From Oscillospiraceae bacterium (lineage in GTDB: Bacteria > Bacillota > Clostridia > Oscillospirales > Ruminococcaceae): a DNA stretch of 36,369 bases. Both the position numbers and the translations under genes were made by a program. Position 1 is the stretch's first letter. Each line of letters starts with the position of its first letter. Positions 1-8,077 of the stretch are shown piece after piece. The notes under the pieces are model-generated. The model was not told the DNA's origin. It saw nothing but the letters and a program-made list of their open reading frames with translations, and did not search any database. The DNA is taken from assembly GCA_022791945.1 (NCBI GenBank), contig JAAVZY010000045.1, positions 1-36,369 of the forward strand, in the 5' to 3' direction.

Positions 1-2
1 CA

Positions 3-131
3 TTGCAGATGCAACGTGAGGAGATGAAAACCCAGAGAAAACAAACCAGCAAAGAACAGCAGGAAACCGAGAAGCGGCGTCAGTTTGATTTGAAACAGCA
101 AAAACGAAAAGCGAAGCACAGAGGTCACTGA
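3..131 (+). CDS. C-terminal end of a YjdF-like (DUF2992) protein, partial
   Basis: An open frame enters from the left edge and ends at TGA 129-131, so only the last 42 residues are present. They are very basic and rich in Gln, Lys and Glu, and end in KQQKRKAKHRGH. A charged helical tail ending in KHRGH is, from memory, typical of the YjdF family (DUF2992), small proteins of unknown function often placed under the yjdF riboswitch. The N-terminal domain and any upstream riboswitch lie outside the window. The frame could also start at an internal ATG, but no Shine-Dalgarno site is seen there. It is followed by a terminator-like hairpin. The reading frame is solid; the family call rests on the tail only. 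Confidence 0.5.
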   Translation: MQMQREEMKTQRKQTSKEQQETEKRRQFDLKQQKRKAKHRGH

Positions 132-161
132 CCGCATTGTCTTTCAGCTTCCAGCTTATCA

Positions 162-192
162 GGGGGATTTCATCTTTTGGGTGAAATCCCCC
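162..192. terminator. Terminator-like hairpin between convergent genes
   Basis: GGGGGATTTCA pairs perfectly with TGAAATCCCCC (11 bp, 9-nt loop) between the YjdF-like stop (131) and the end of the TtcA-like gene (247). There is no clean T tract on either side, so its activity as an intrinsic terminator is an inference from position and stem strength. Confidence 0.55.
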
Positions 193-246
193 TTGACAAA
201 TGTTCTCCTGGGATTTCTGGTTTGGGTGTGCTTCTAATGCTGGCGT

Positions 247-1002
247 TTATTCGTCTGTCCTGCCGGGATGGCGGTCCCCTTTGCCGGTGTAGCCCCAGCC
301 GTCCAGCCCGGCCCGGCGCATGGCGCCGAACAGACGGTAGCTGAAGCCGGGATCCTGGCGCTCCCGCTCCTGGAGGAATTCCTTGGTTCGCTGGCGGTTG
401 GTGGCCCCGTCTGCCGGACAGCGGCTCTTTACAATGGGCAGCTCCAGCCGTTTGGCGGCGGAAGCGATCTCCCGTTCCGGCACGAAAACCAGCGGGCGGA
501 TCATCGTCAGCCGCTTCCGGGTGAGATAACTCACAGGGGAAAAGCACCCCAGCCGCCCTTCGTTAAACAGGTTCATCACGAAGGTTTCCACCGCATCGTC
601 ATAGTGATGGCCCAAAGCAATCTTCGTGCATCCCAGCTCATTGGCGGCATCATGAAGGGCGCCTCGCCGCATCCGGGAGCAGAGACTGCATGGGTTCTGC
701 TCCTGGAGCACATCAAAAACGATCTCCCCAATCTGGGTGCGCCTGACCACGTAGGGGATGCCCTCCTCCCGGCAGAGATCCTCTATGGGGCCGTAATTGG
801 TTTCCACGCCGCCAAAGCCGGGATCCAAGGTGATGCCGGTGATCTGGAAATCCACCCCCAGGAAGCGCCGGAGCCGGGAGAGCCCCAGCAGAAGGAGCAC
901 CGAATCCTTTCCCCCTGAAACGCCTACCCCGATGCGATCCCCGTCCTGGAGCATATCGAATTCCTGTATCGCCTTACGCATCTTGCCAAGTATTTTCTGC
1001 AT
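247..1002 (-). CDS. TtcA-family tRNA 2-thiocytidine biosynthesis protein
   Basis: This is a PP-loop ATP pyrophosphatase of the TtcA family, cytoplasmic. Family members thiolate C32 of some tRNAs using ATP adenylation and a 4Fe-4S cluster. The PP-loop SGGKDS is at residues 29-34. The CxxC pair (PCSLC, Cys105/Cys108) and a later Cys195 in KSRCPADG match the three cluster ligands expected for TtcA. The ORF track starts at 1107, but the first 35 residues are translated from repeat DNA. ATG at 1002 is preferred because AAGGA sits 6 nt upstream. The resulting length of 251 aa is normal for Firmicutes members. Repeat copy A separates it from the URO-D-like gene. A related PP-loop sulfur transferase is possible, but it is not LarE-like. 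Confidence 0.85.
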   Translation of the reverse strand: MQKILGKMRKAIQEFDMLQDGDRIGVGVSGGKDSVLLLLGLSRLRRFLGVDFQITGITLDPGFGGVETNYGPIEDLCREEGIPYVVRRTQIGEIVFDVLQEQNPCSLCSRMRRGALHDAANELGCTKIALGHHYDDAVETFVMNLFNEGRLGCFSPVSYLTRKRLTMIRPLVFVPEREIASAAKRLELPIVKSRCPADGATNRQRTKEFLQERERQDPGFSYRLFGAMRRAGLDGWGYTGKGDRHPGRTDE

Positions 1003-1052
1003 AAACATTCCTTTCCCTGAACGCTTTTTGAGTCTCTGCGTAGTCGAAGAGC

Positions 1053-1550
1053 AAGACCTCGAAGGGCTCTGCCTCGAGTCTCCGCAGTGCGTTGTTTCAC
1101 AACGCACTTAGGAATTCGGCTTCGCCGAATTCTGAGATGCGCCGCTAGCGGCGCATCGGGGACGCGTCCCCTTGGATTCCCATCTTTTTTGGGGGGTGGG
1201 GACGGGCGCTTGCGCCCGTCCCCCTACCTCGCTGGTACTTCCTGAGTGGTCGATCGCCAGCCTACCCATTTTTTCGTAAAGAAAAAATTCATCCCCATAG
1301 GCGGCGCAGAGACTACGACGCAGAAAGCTTTGAGCGGGGTCTGCTGCGCTCATACCCTCTGCGGCGCAGGGAGTATCCTGCACGCAGGAGGGAGCTTTTT
1401 TCTTTACGAAAAAAGCGTCCTGCGGGAATCAGACTATCTCTGTGGCAGAAAGCCGGAAACTTGACCCCACCCCTAAAAAGCCCTTAAAATTACGGGTTCC
1501 AAGGGGATTTAATCCCCTTGGCGGAGTTTGAGGCAGCGCCTCAAGGTCTT
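1053..1550 (+). repeat. Family-1 mosaic hairpin element, copy A (about 498 bp)
   Basis: Module order from left: AAGACC end hairpin; GTGCGTTGT/ACAACGCAC; GAATTCGGC/GCCGAATTC; ATGCGCCGC/GCGGCGCAT; GGGGACGCGTCCCC; GGGGACGGGCGC/GCGCCCGTCCCC; ATTTTTTC-GTAAA-GAAAAAAT; a GC-rich core of about 100 bp; GCTTTTTTC-TTTAC-GAAAAAAGC; CCAAGGGGATT/AATCCCCTTGG; and the TTGAGGC/GCCTCAA end hairpin leading into GGTCTT. The ends are inverted relative to each other. The right end contains the stop codon of the URO-D-like gene. Plus-strand orientation is defined here as the TTTTTTCGTAAAG hairpin first. No credible coding frame is present. Confidence 0.9.
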
Positions 1551-2788
1551 CCGTAGAGAGCATCCAGAGTAGAACGAACCGTCTGTTCCCACAGGAAGAG
1601 GTTTTCAGGGCGGTAAGACACTGTGCTGATATCCTTGAGCACCAGCTCATAGGGGCAGCCGTGACGCTGGCAGGCTTCCACGGTTTCCAGCAGCTCCCGC
1701 CGGATTTCCTCCGGATCCGTTTGGATGGCTACATTGGCCGGATTGGGTTTCCGGGCGTATACATAGCTGCTCCCCAGCTGCTCCGCGCAGGATTCCACGC
1801 TGGCCCAGGGGCTGACCCCGATCTTGCGCATGTTGGGAATCTTTTTCAGCAGGTCGATCTTGTTGTCCAGAGGCTCGCAGCAGCCGTAATAGACCAGCCC
1901 GCACTGATCAAACAGCGCCCGTGAATAGTCCAGATCAAATTCCTGGTGCATGGCCGGGGACACGGACGAGAACATCTGCGCCATGCTCCGGATCCATACG
2001 TCCTTGCGGCGCAGGGGGCCTCCCGCATAATCCGCTGCCGGCAGATCCCGCACCAGCCCGGGGGTGCAGTGAAGAGTGGGCGCTTCGCATTCCAGCACGC
2101 CCAGCTCCTCATACCGCCGGATGGTGTACAGCCCGATTTCGGTAAATTTCCCGATGATCCGATGGATATGCTCCGGACGCTCCGCCATGTCCATCAGCAC
2201 CGACTCCACGCCCCGATACCGGATAATCTGATCCCACGGGGCATAGTAGATTTCCGTTCCCCGGAGGCGCACCGGCAGAATCCCCTCAAGCAGCTCCCCG
2301 GCCAGGGCCAGATTCCGCTGATCCTGCTCCGGATCCCCTGTAATTTCCGGGATGCGGATGCGCTCCACATCCTCCTCGGAAGCCAGCTGATCCTGATATT
2401 TGTGGGAGATGATGTTGTTCCGCCCGTCCAGGGCGATGGTGTCCTCCTCCACAGTGAGGCCGATGCCGGTGCTGCGGATGATTTTCCCCACCGGATAATA
2501 GGCCTCCAGCAGCTGATCACAGGGGAAATGCTTCTGCTGATAGATCCGCCGCCGGAAGAACTGCTCCATCCCCCGTGCGAAGGGATCCTCGCAGCGGAGG
2601 GCAAGCTGCCCGTCAAAATCCATCTCGTGCCAGGGTACCTCGTCGATGAGCACCGGAGGCCGTCCCGCCTCCAGGCTGTTGTTGGCTATCTGCCGGGCAC
2701 GCTTCCTTTCCTGGGCCGGATCCTGTGCGTATTCTGCATATTGGCGTGCCAGCTCCCGCAGTAGCTCCCGTTCCGCTGAGGTAATCAT
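1541..2788 (-). CDS. URO-D-superfamily protein (methyltransferase-like), function unassigned
   Basis: This 415-aa protein belongs to the uroporphyrinogen decarboxylase/cobamide methyltransferase fold. The call rests on overall resemblance and on the segments EDTIALDGRNN, HCTPGLVRDLP, YYGCCEPLDNK and IGVSPWASVE, which recur in Clostridial URO-D-like proteins. The GCCEPL cysteines could ligate metal, as zinc-binding cysteines do in corrinoid-dependent methyltransferases; that is inference. A true haem-pathway HemE is unlikely because no haem genes are nearby. ATG 2788 is chosen over the track start because GAGGAGG lies 7 nt upstream. It lies 69 nt downstream of larC on the same strand, a likely operon. 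Its last codons and stop (GGAAGACCTTGA, G-R-P-stop) lie inside the terminus of repeat copy A. Confidence 0.65.
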   Translation of the reverse strand: MITSAERELLRELARQYAEYAQDPAQERKRARQIANNSLEAGRPPVLIDEVPWHEMDFDGQLALRCEDPFARGMEQFFRRRIYQQKHFPCDQLLEAYYPVGKIIRSTGIGLTVEEDTIALDGRNNIISHKYQDQLASEEDVERIRIPEITGDPEQDQRNLALAGELLEGILPVRLRGTEIYYAPWDQIIRYRGVESVLMDMAERPEHIHRIIGKFTEIGLYTIRRYEELGVLECEAPTLHCTPGLVRDLPAADYAGGPLRRKDVWIRSMAQMFSSVSPAMHQEFDLDYSRALFDQCGLVYYGCCEPLDNKIDLLKKIPNMRKIGVSPWASVESCAEQLGSSYVYARKPNPANVAIQTDPEEIRRELLETVEACQRHGCPYELVLKDISTVSYRPENLFLWEQTVRSTLDALYGRP

Positions 2789-2857
2789 ACCGCTTCCTCC
2801 TCGTAAATCCTGAAATCCTTTTGCACCTTTCCGAACAGCCCCGGAGCGCAAAAAGCC

Positions 2858-4129
2858 CTATTTTGCAACAGGCGCGACAGCCGCCGCAGCCCTGACCTCC
2901 ACTTCCTTCAAGGGCAGACCGACGCCCTGGGCAATCCGGCGCACGTCGTCAAATTCGGGCTTGCAGCGGGTGACTCCATAGCCTTCGCTGATCTTCACCC
3001 GCAAAGGGCCGTAGTCGGTTTCTGTCTCCACCCAGCGGGAGCGGAGCACCATCCGGGAGCAGAGCCGCCGCCGGACGCCGATGGTGGTGGTATGGGTCAG
3101 GAGCAGTTCGCCAAATTCCCGGCTCCGTTCCGGCGCGCAAAGGCAGGTGAGCATCACTGCCGGACGTCCCTTTTTCATTCCAATTGGCGTGGTAAACACG
3201 TCCAGAGCGCCCTTTTCCAGCAGCAGCTCCATTGCGTAGCCAATGGCTTCTCCGGTCATATCGTCTAGGTTGCAGGAAAGCTCCGTCACCTGATTGGTGA
3301 AGCCGTCCTCTCCGGCGCTCTCCCCCCAGAAGGCCCGGAGGCAGTTGGCTGCGGAAAGCTCTCTGGCGCCCATGCCGCAGCCAATTTTCGCCACCTGCAT
3401 CAGGGGCTGACTGCCGAATTCCCCGCCGAAATATTTCAGCAAGGCCGCTCCGGTGGGCGTGCAGAGCTCGCAGTCCACCGGGCCTCCTGCCGAGGGGATT
3501 CCCTCCAGGAGCAGAGCGGTGGCCGGCGCCGGAACCGGAAGAAGCCCGTGCGCGCACTTCACCATGCCGCCCCCCACCCGCACCGGGGAAACCACGATCC
3601 GCTCCGGTTTCAGCAGGTGAAGCAGAAGACAGCAGGCGGTCACGTCCGCCACCGCGTCCAGCGCCCCCACCTCAAGAAAATGAACCTCTTCCACCGGACG
3701 GCCGTGAACCTGGGCCTCCGCCTCGGCAATGAGCCGGTAAACCGCCTTGGCGTCCATCCGAACCTCCTCCGGAAGCCGGAGGCCGTCGATCAGCTGGCAG
3801 ATGGAGCCGTAAGCCGCGTGAGCGTGCTCATGGGGGTGGGAATGGTCATGATCATGCAGATGTTCATGATGATGGTGTTCGTGACCGTGGTCATGGTCAT
3901 GATGATGTTCACAGCCCTCCTCCTGTCCGTGGATCCGGACAGAAACGCGGGTGCCGCCGATGCCGCATCGCTGGGCGGGCAGTGCTTCCATGACAGCTCC
4001 GGGAATCCCGGCTTCGTTCATCTGGCGGAGGAAACCCTCCTGATCCGGCAAAAGCTCCAGCAGTGCGGCGGTCAGCATATCCCCCGCCGCGCCCATGGCA
4101 CATTCCAAATACAATGTTTTCAACGTCAT
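2858..4129 (-). CDS. larC: Nickel pincer cofactor biosynthesis protein LarC
   Basis: LarC is the CTP-dependent cyclometallase that inserts nickel into the pyridinium dithiocarboxylic acid mononucleotide made by LarB and LarE, giving the cofactor of LarA-type racemases. The start MTLKTLYLECAMGAAGDM is the typical LarC (DUF111) N-terminus. Residues 74-104 form a dense histidine-rich nickel-binding stretch (EHHHDHDHGHEHHHHEH). At 423 aa it is a single uninterrupted LarC1+LarC2 frame, whereas lactobacilli make the full protein by programmed frameshifting. Start ATG 4129 has AAGGAAAGGA upstream. No larA, larB or larE is in the window; the only operon partner is the URO-D-like gene. Confidence 0.93.
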   Translation of the reverse strand: MTLKTLYLECAMGAAGDMLTAALLELLPDQEGFLRQMNEAGIPGAVMEALPAQRCGIGGTRVSVRIHGQEEGCEHHHDHDHGHEHHHHEHLHDHDHSHPHEHAHAAYGSICQLIDGLRLPEEVRMDAKAVYRLIAEAEAQVHGRPVEEVHFLEVGALDAVADVTACCLLLHLLKPERIVVSPVRVGGGMVKCAHGLLPVPAPATALLLEGIPSAGGPVDCELCTPTGAALLKYFGGEFGSQPLMQVAKIGCGMGARELSAANCLRAFWGESAGEDGFTNQVTELSCNLDDMTGEAIGYAMELLLEKGALDVFTTPIGMKKGRPAVMLTCLCAPERSREFGELLLTHTTTIGVRRRLCSRMVLRSRWVETETDYGPLRVKISEGYGVTRCKPEFDDVRRIAQGVGLPLKEVEVRAAAAVAPVAK

Positions 4130-4186
4130 CGTTCCTTTCCTTCAGGTTCGGCTCCTCCGCTTTTTATGAAGTTGTGTGCATAACGG

Positions 4187-4273
4187 GAAAGACCACGAGG
4201 CTCTGCCTCGAGTCTCCGCAGTGCGTTGTTTCACAACGCACCGCAGAGCGCGAGACAGCGTCTCGCGGCCTTC
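4187..4273 (+). repeat. Family-1 mini copy, end modules only (about 87 bp)
   Basis: This is a short derivative holding only terminal modules: AAAGACC, CGAGGC-tct-GCCTCG, GTGCGTTGT-ttc-ACAACGCAC and CGCGAGAC-agc-GTCTCGCG, ending in GGCCTTCC. The AT-rich hairpins and core are absent. Both inverted ends remain. It lies 31 bp beyond the YibE/F stop codon and 57 bp before larC, so the post-stop position of the larger copies is kept. Confidence 0.8.
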
Positions 4274-4304
4274 CTTCCCGCTGCGTACACTCTGGCGGGG
4301 TGTT

Positions 4305-5585
4305 TTATTTCTGTGTGTCCTCTGGTTTTGGGGGGTGGTTCTGTTTTAGGAGGCTGTCGTACTTGCCGTTTAGTTCTCCGGATATGGCGGCCTTGCGGGC
4401 CATCCGCATTTCCTGCTTCCGGGAGGGCTTTTTCCCCTGGTAGACGGATGCCGCCAGCAGAGAGGTGGCCGGAATGGTAAAGAGAATCCCCAAGCTCCCC
4501 ACCACGGCCTGGAGCACCTCCACCACAATCATTTCCCGGTTGAACAGGGAAAGCAGCGATTCCGCGCTGGAGGCCAGCAGGAGCACTGTGGAAAGAGAGC
4601 TGCCGATGTAAGCCAAAATCAGGGTGTTGGCCATGGTGCACATCATATCCCGGCCGATATGAAAACCGGATTTGACCAGTTCGCCAAAGCCGATCCGGCC
4701 CTGAGAATGCTCCGCTACCTCCTGAAGGGAGGACGCCAGGGACATGGACACGTCCATAGTCGCACCCATAGCGCCCACCAGGATTGCCCCAAAGATGATT
4801 GCCCGGAGATCCAAGGCGGCGCCCTCCAGCATGGTCAGATAGATTGACTGCTCGTCCACCATACCGGTAAGATGGAGGATGCGATCCATGAGCAAGGTGA
4901 GCAGCCCGGTAAAGGCCAGACCGCCCAGGCATCCCGCTCCGGCGCAGAGGGACTTGCGGCTGGCCCCGCTGACAATCAGCAGGGTCATAGTGGTGACGAA
5001 TACGCAGATGATCGCCGACCAGAGGTAGACGTTCCGCCCCGCAAGGATGGCGGGGATAAACACCGCGAACACTGCCAGACAGGTAAACACAAGGGAGACA
5101 ATGGTGTTGACGCCCTTGATTCTGCCGAAGAGGAGCAGCATGACGAAAAAGAAGGCCACCAGCCCAATCAGCGCCCCGCTTCGATGGTATTCCATGAAAT
5201 ACCAGGCTTGCTGCCCGTCCCCCATGTCGGTAAAGCTCAGCACAATCCGATCCCCGGCGGAAACCCGATCCGGCATGGCCGCCAGCATGGAGTCCAGCTG
5301 CTGATAGCCGGTAACGGTAGTGCCCTTCAGCTCGCCGTTGGTGAGTCTGGCCCGAAAGGCGATCGTCTCGGTATAAACCTCCCCCGCCTCTCCGCTGAGA
5401 GTGTAGGTCTGTGTCTGGATGTCCAGTATCTCCCGTACCACCGCCGTGCAGGTCAGTTCCCCGCTGGAATAGACCCTGGGACGGTAGCTGGCGCTCCGGT
5501 TTCCAACCAGCAGAAAGACAACGGAGAGCACTACGGTGCAAAGATAGACTATCAGCTCCCGCCGGTTCTTTTTTGCATCACCCAT
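4305..5585 (-). CDS. YibE/F family membrane protein
   Basis: This is a predicted polytopic membrane protein of the YibE/F family (426 aa), function unknown. An N-terminal membrane segment (LIVYLCTVVLSVVFLLVG) is followed by an extracytoplasmic domain of about 100 residues, then at least six hydrophobic segments. The conserved motif FGAILVGAMGATMDVSMS lies in the membrane half. The cytoplasmic tail is basic. ATG 5585 is chosen because the track's earlier start (5744) reads through repeat copy B. The Shine-Dalgarno site (AAGGGAG) is rather far, about 11 nt. A near-consensus sigma-A promoter lies just upstream (5625-5653). The gene is probably monocistronic and ends 31 bp before a mini repeat. 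Confidence 0.85.
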   Translation of the reverse strand: MGDAKKNRRELIVYLCTVVLSVVFLLVGNRSASYRPRVYSSGELTCTAVVREILDIQTQTYTLSGEAGEVYTETIAFRARLTNGELKGTTVTGYQQLDSMLAAMPDRVSAGDRIVLSFTDMGDGQQAWYFMEYHRSGALIGLVAFFFVMLLLFGRIKGVNTIVSLVFTCLAVFAVFIPAILAGRNVYLWSAIICVFVTTMTLLIVSGASRKSLCAGAGCLGGLAFTGLLTLLMDRILHLTGMVDEQSIYLTMLEGAALDLRAIIFGAILVGAMGATMDVSMSLASSLQEVAEHSQGRIGFGELVKSGFHIGRDMMCTMANTLILAYIGSSLSTVLLLASSAESLLSLFNREMIVVEVLQAVVGSLGILFTIPATSLLAASVYQGKKPSRKQEMRMARKAAISGELNGKYDSLLKQNHPPKPEDTQK

Positions 5586-5624
5586 GCAGGACGGCGCTCC
5601 CTTCTTCGTTGGACTTGCATTTCT

Positions 5625-5653
5625 ATTGTACCTTCCCCGGCCCCACAAGTCAA
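5625..5653 (-). promoter_or_regulatory. Sigma-A promoter of the YibE/F gene
   Basis: On the minus strand, TTGACT (5653-5648) and TACAAT (5630-5625) are separated by exactly 17 nt, about 40 bp upstream of the chosen start. It lies outside repeat copy B. Confidence 0.75.
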
Positions 5654-5698
5654 CCGCCCTGGACATTCTCCAAAGGCAGCCTGTACGACAGCGGGAAG

Positions 5699-6215
5699 GA
5701 AGGCCGCGAGACGCTGTCTCGCGCTCTGCGGTGCGTCGTTTCACGACGCACCTAGAAATTCGGCGAAGCCGAATTCTGAGATGCGCCGCTAGCGGCGCAT
5801 CGTGGACGCGTCCCTTTGGAATCCCGTCTTTTTAAGGGCTTTTTTAAGGGCGGAAAAGGGGTGGGTCAAGTCTGTACAGACTTCCCTCTCTCTGCCACGC
5901 AGAGAGTCTGATTCCCGCGGGACGCTTTTTTCGTAAAGAAAAAAGCTCCCTTGTGGGTGCGGGGTACTTCCTGTGCCGCAGAGGGTGCACGCAACAGAGC
6001 ACGCTCGAGACTTTCTGCGTCGCACCCTCTGCGCCGCCTGCTGGGCTGAATTTTTTCTTTACGAAAAAATGGGTAGGCGGGCGATCGTCCACGAAAAGAG
6101 TACCAGCGAGGTAGGGGGACGGGCGCAAGCGCCCGTCCCCACCCCCAAAAGACGGGAATCCAAGGGGACGAGTCCCCTTGGCAGGTGCTCGAGGGCAGCG
6201 CCCTCGAGGTCTTCC
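5699..6215 (-). repeat. Family-1 mosaic hairpin element, copy B (about 515 bp)
   Basis: Inverse orientation to copy A. Left end CGCGAGAC-gct-GTCTCGCG, then GTGCGTCGT-ttc-ACGACGCAC, AATTCGGC/GCCGAATT, ATGCGCCGC/GCGGCGCAT, AAGTCTGTACAGACTT, GCTTTTTTCGTAAAGAAAAAAGC, core, ATTTTTTCTTTACGAAAAAAT, GGGGACGGGCGC/GCGCCCGTCCCC, CCAAGGGGAC/GTCCCCTTGG and CTCGAGGGC-agc-GCCCTCGAG, ending GGTCTTCC. It fills the divergent interval between the YibE/F gene and the carboxypeptidase. Its GTGCGTCGT stem differs from copy A by a compensating pair. Confidence 0.9.
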
Positions 6216-6318
6216 CCGTTTGTGCGCTGTTCAATATTCCTGCCTGGGGGCATCATACCGGGACAGGGCTGTGCATACAATACAAACAACGGATTGCCCG
6301 GAAAGGATGAATCGAGCT

Positions 6319-7518
6319 ATGAAGAAGCTGAAAAAGCGATTGGGGAGCGTGCTTTCCATCCTGCTGCTGACCGGCCTGCTGGCAGGTGCGCCGCTCTCCG
6401 CCAGCGAGCCGGGGCCGGAGCCGGAGAGCCTGCCAGCCAATGCCCAGGAAACCGCAGGGCCTTCGATTTCCGCAAAGTCCGGTCTGCTGATGGACTGCAC
6501 TACCGGCGCGGTTCTCTATGAGAAAAATCCCCACGAGGCCATGCCTCCGGCCTCCATCACCAAGATCATGACCATGCTGCTGGTGATGGAAGCCCTCGAA
6601 GACGGTACCCTGACCATGGATGAGCAGGTGACTGCCAGCGCGCACGCGGCTTCCATGGGCGGCACGCAGATCTGGCTCCGGGAAGGGGAACAGATGACCG
6701 TGCGGGATCTGCTCAAGGCGACAGCCGTAGCCTCCGCCAATGATGCGGCCATGGCCCTGGCGGAGCATGTGGGCGGCAGCGAAGAAGCCTTTGTGGCCCG
6801 GATGAACAGCCGGGCGGCAGAGCTGGGAATGGCGGACACCAAGTTCTGCAATCCCACCGGGCTGGATGCGGAAGGCCATGTTTCTTCCGCCTATGATATT
6901 GCGCTGATGTCCAGAGAGCTTTTAAGCCATCCGGAGATCCGGGAATTCACCTCTATCTGGATGGATTCCCTCAGGGAAGGAAAAACAGAGCTGGTAAACA
7001 CCAACAAGCTGGTGCGGTTTTATCAGGGCTGCACCGGGCTCAAGACCGGCACCACAGACGGCGCGGGCTCCTGCGTCAGCGTCTCCGCCACAAGGGAGGA
7101 TATGAGCCTGATCTCGGTAGTCATGGGATGCGCCACCTCCAAGGAGCGGTTCGGCAGCGCGCGCCAGCTTTTGGACTATGGGTTCGGCACCTTTACGATG
7201 TACCGCACCGGCGTATCCAGCGACAGCCTGGCGCCGGTAAAGGTTGTGGGCGGCGTGGAGCCTGTGGTGGAGGTGGAAACCGACGCCGGAGGATTGATCA
7301 TCCTCCGGAAGGGAACTGAGCAGTCCGTCCTGGAGGAGATGCAGGTGCTTCCGGAGGTAGAAGCCCCGGTCGAAGCAGGTCAGGTCCTGGGACAGATCCG
7401 CCTTTCCATCGACGGAGAGGAGCTGGCCGTTTTCCAGGTACGGGCCCGCGCCTCTGTAGAGCGCCTCACCTGGCAGCGCTCCTTCGCCGATCTCTTCCTC
7501 CGCATGGTCGCCTTATAG
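6319..7518 (+). CDS. D-alanyl-D-alanine carboxypeptidase, DacF/PBP5 type (peptidase S11)
   Basis: This low-molecular-mass penicillin-binding protein removes the terminal D-Ala from peptidoglycan stem peptides outside the membrane. It has a signal peptide (MKKLKKRLGSVLSILLLTGLLAG) and the three active-site motifs: SITK (Ser79-Lys82), SAN (139-141) and KTG (242-244). A C-terminal beta-rich domain (PBP5_C-like) follows, and the end (QRSFADLFLRMVAL) resembles a membrane-anchoring amphipathic helix. Length 399 aa is typical. ATG 6319 is preferred to 6307 because the latter abuts GGAAAGG with no spacing; earlier track residues derive from repeat DNA. It stands alone on the plus strand between copies B and C, which have the same orientation. 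Confidence 0.92.
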   Translation: MKKLKKRLGSVLSILLLTGLLAGAPLSASEPGPEPESLPANAQETAGPSISAKSGLLMDCTTGAVLYEKNPHEAMPPASITKIMTMLLVMEALEDGTLTMDEQVTASAHAASMGGTQIWLREGEQMTVRDLLKATAVASANDAAMALAEHVGGSEEAFVARMNSRAAELGMADTKFCNPTGLDAEGHVSSAYDIALMSRELLSHPEIREFTSIWMDSLREGKTELVNTNKLVRFYQGCTGLKTGTTDGAGSCVSVSATREDMSLISVVMGCATSKERFGSARQLLDYGFGTFTMYRTGVSSDSLAPVKVVGGVEPVVEVETDAGGLIILRKGTEQSVLEEMQVLPEVEAPVEAGQVLGQIRLSIDGEELAVFQVRARASVERLTWQRSFADLFLRMVAL

Positions 7519-7526
7519 GGGCAGAG

Positions 7527-8052
7527 AAAGGCCGCGAGAGCTCTGCTCTCGCACTCTCGCCAAGGGGATTAAATCCCCTTGGAACCCGTAATTTTTGAAG
7601 GGCTTTTGAAGGGCGGAAAAGGGGTGGGGTCAAGTCTGTACAGACTTCCGGATTTCTGCCACGCAGAGGGTCTGATTCCCGCAAGCCGCTTTTTTCGTAA
7701 AGAAAAAAAGCTCCCGCCTGCGTGCGTAATACTCCCTGTGCCGCAGAGGGTATGAGCGCAGCAGAATACGCTCGAAACTTTCTGCGTCGCAGACCCTGCC
7801 CCGCTCGTAGGGCTGAATTTTTTCTTTACGAAAAAATGGGTAGGCGGGCGATCGTCCCTGCGGAAAATATCAGCGAGGCAGGGAGTACCAGCGAGGTAGG
7901 GGGACGGGCGCCAGCGCCCGTCCCCACCCCAAAAAGACGGGATTCCAAAGGGACGCGTCCCCGATGCGCCGCTAGCGGCGCATCTCAGAATTCGGCGAAG
8001 CCGAATTCCTAAGTGCGTTGTGAAACAACGCACTGCGGAGACTCGAGGTCTT
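7527..8052 (-). repeat. Family-1 mosaic hairpin element, copy C (about 526 bp)
   Basis: Begins 8 bp after the carboxypeptidase stop with AAGGCCGCGAGAGC, followed by CCAAGGGGATT/AATCCCCTTGG, AAGTCTGTACAGACTT, GCTTTTTTCGTAAAGAAAAAAAGC, core, ATTTTTTCTTTACGAAAAAAT, a GGGGACGGGCGC hairpin, ATGCGCCGC/GCGGCGCAT, AATTCGGC/GCCGAATT and GTGCGTTGT-gaa-ACAACGCAC, ending ACTCGAGGTCTT. A duplicated AGCGAGGYAGGGRG motif lies near 7872-7902. It fills the interval between the convergent carboxypeptidase and signal peptidase genes. Confidence 0.9.
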
Positions 8053-8077
8053 AATCGCAGAGATATCCCAGGCTTTC

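Noticed and set aside
1260-1420. AT-rich TTTTTTCGTAAAGAAAAAA hairpins as classical intrinsic terminators
   Set aside because: The stems are A/T only and lack the GC-rich stem followed by a T tract. A role in termination remains possible for the neighbouring GC hairpins but is not shown by sequence.
1541-2788. Genuine haem-pathway uroporphyrinogen decarboxylase (hemE)
   Set aside because: The sequence is of the divergent URO-D-like/methyltransferase type and no haem genes are nearby.
2858-4129. Programmed frameshift in larC as in lactobacilli
   Set aside because: The LarC1 and LarC2 parts are in one continuous frame of 423 codons.
6240-6300. Promoter of the dacF-like gene around TACAAT 6276
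   Set aside because: No acceptable -35 at 16-18 nt and no clear sigma-F/G match, so it is not listed as a feature.
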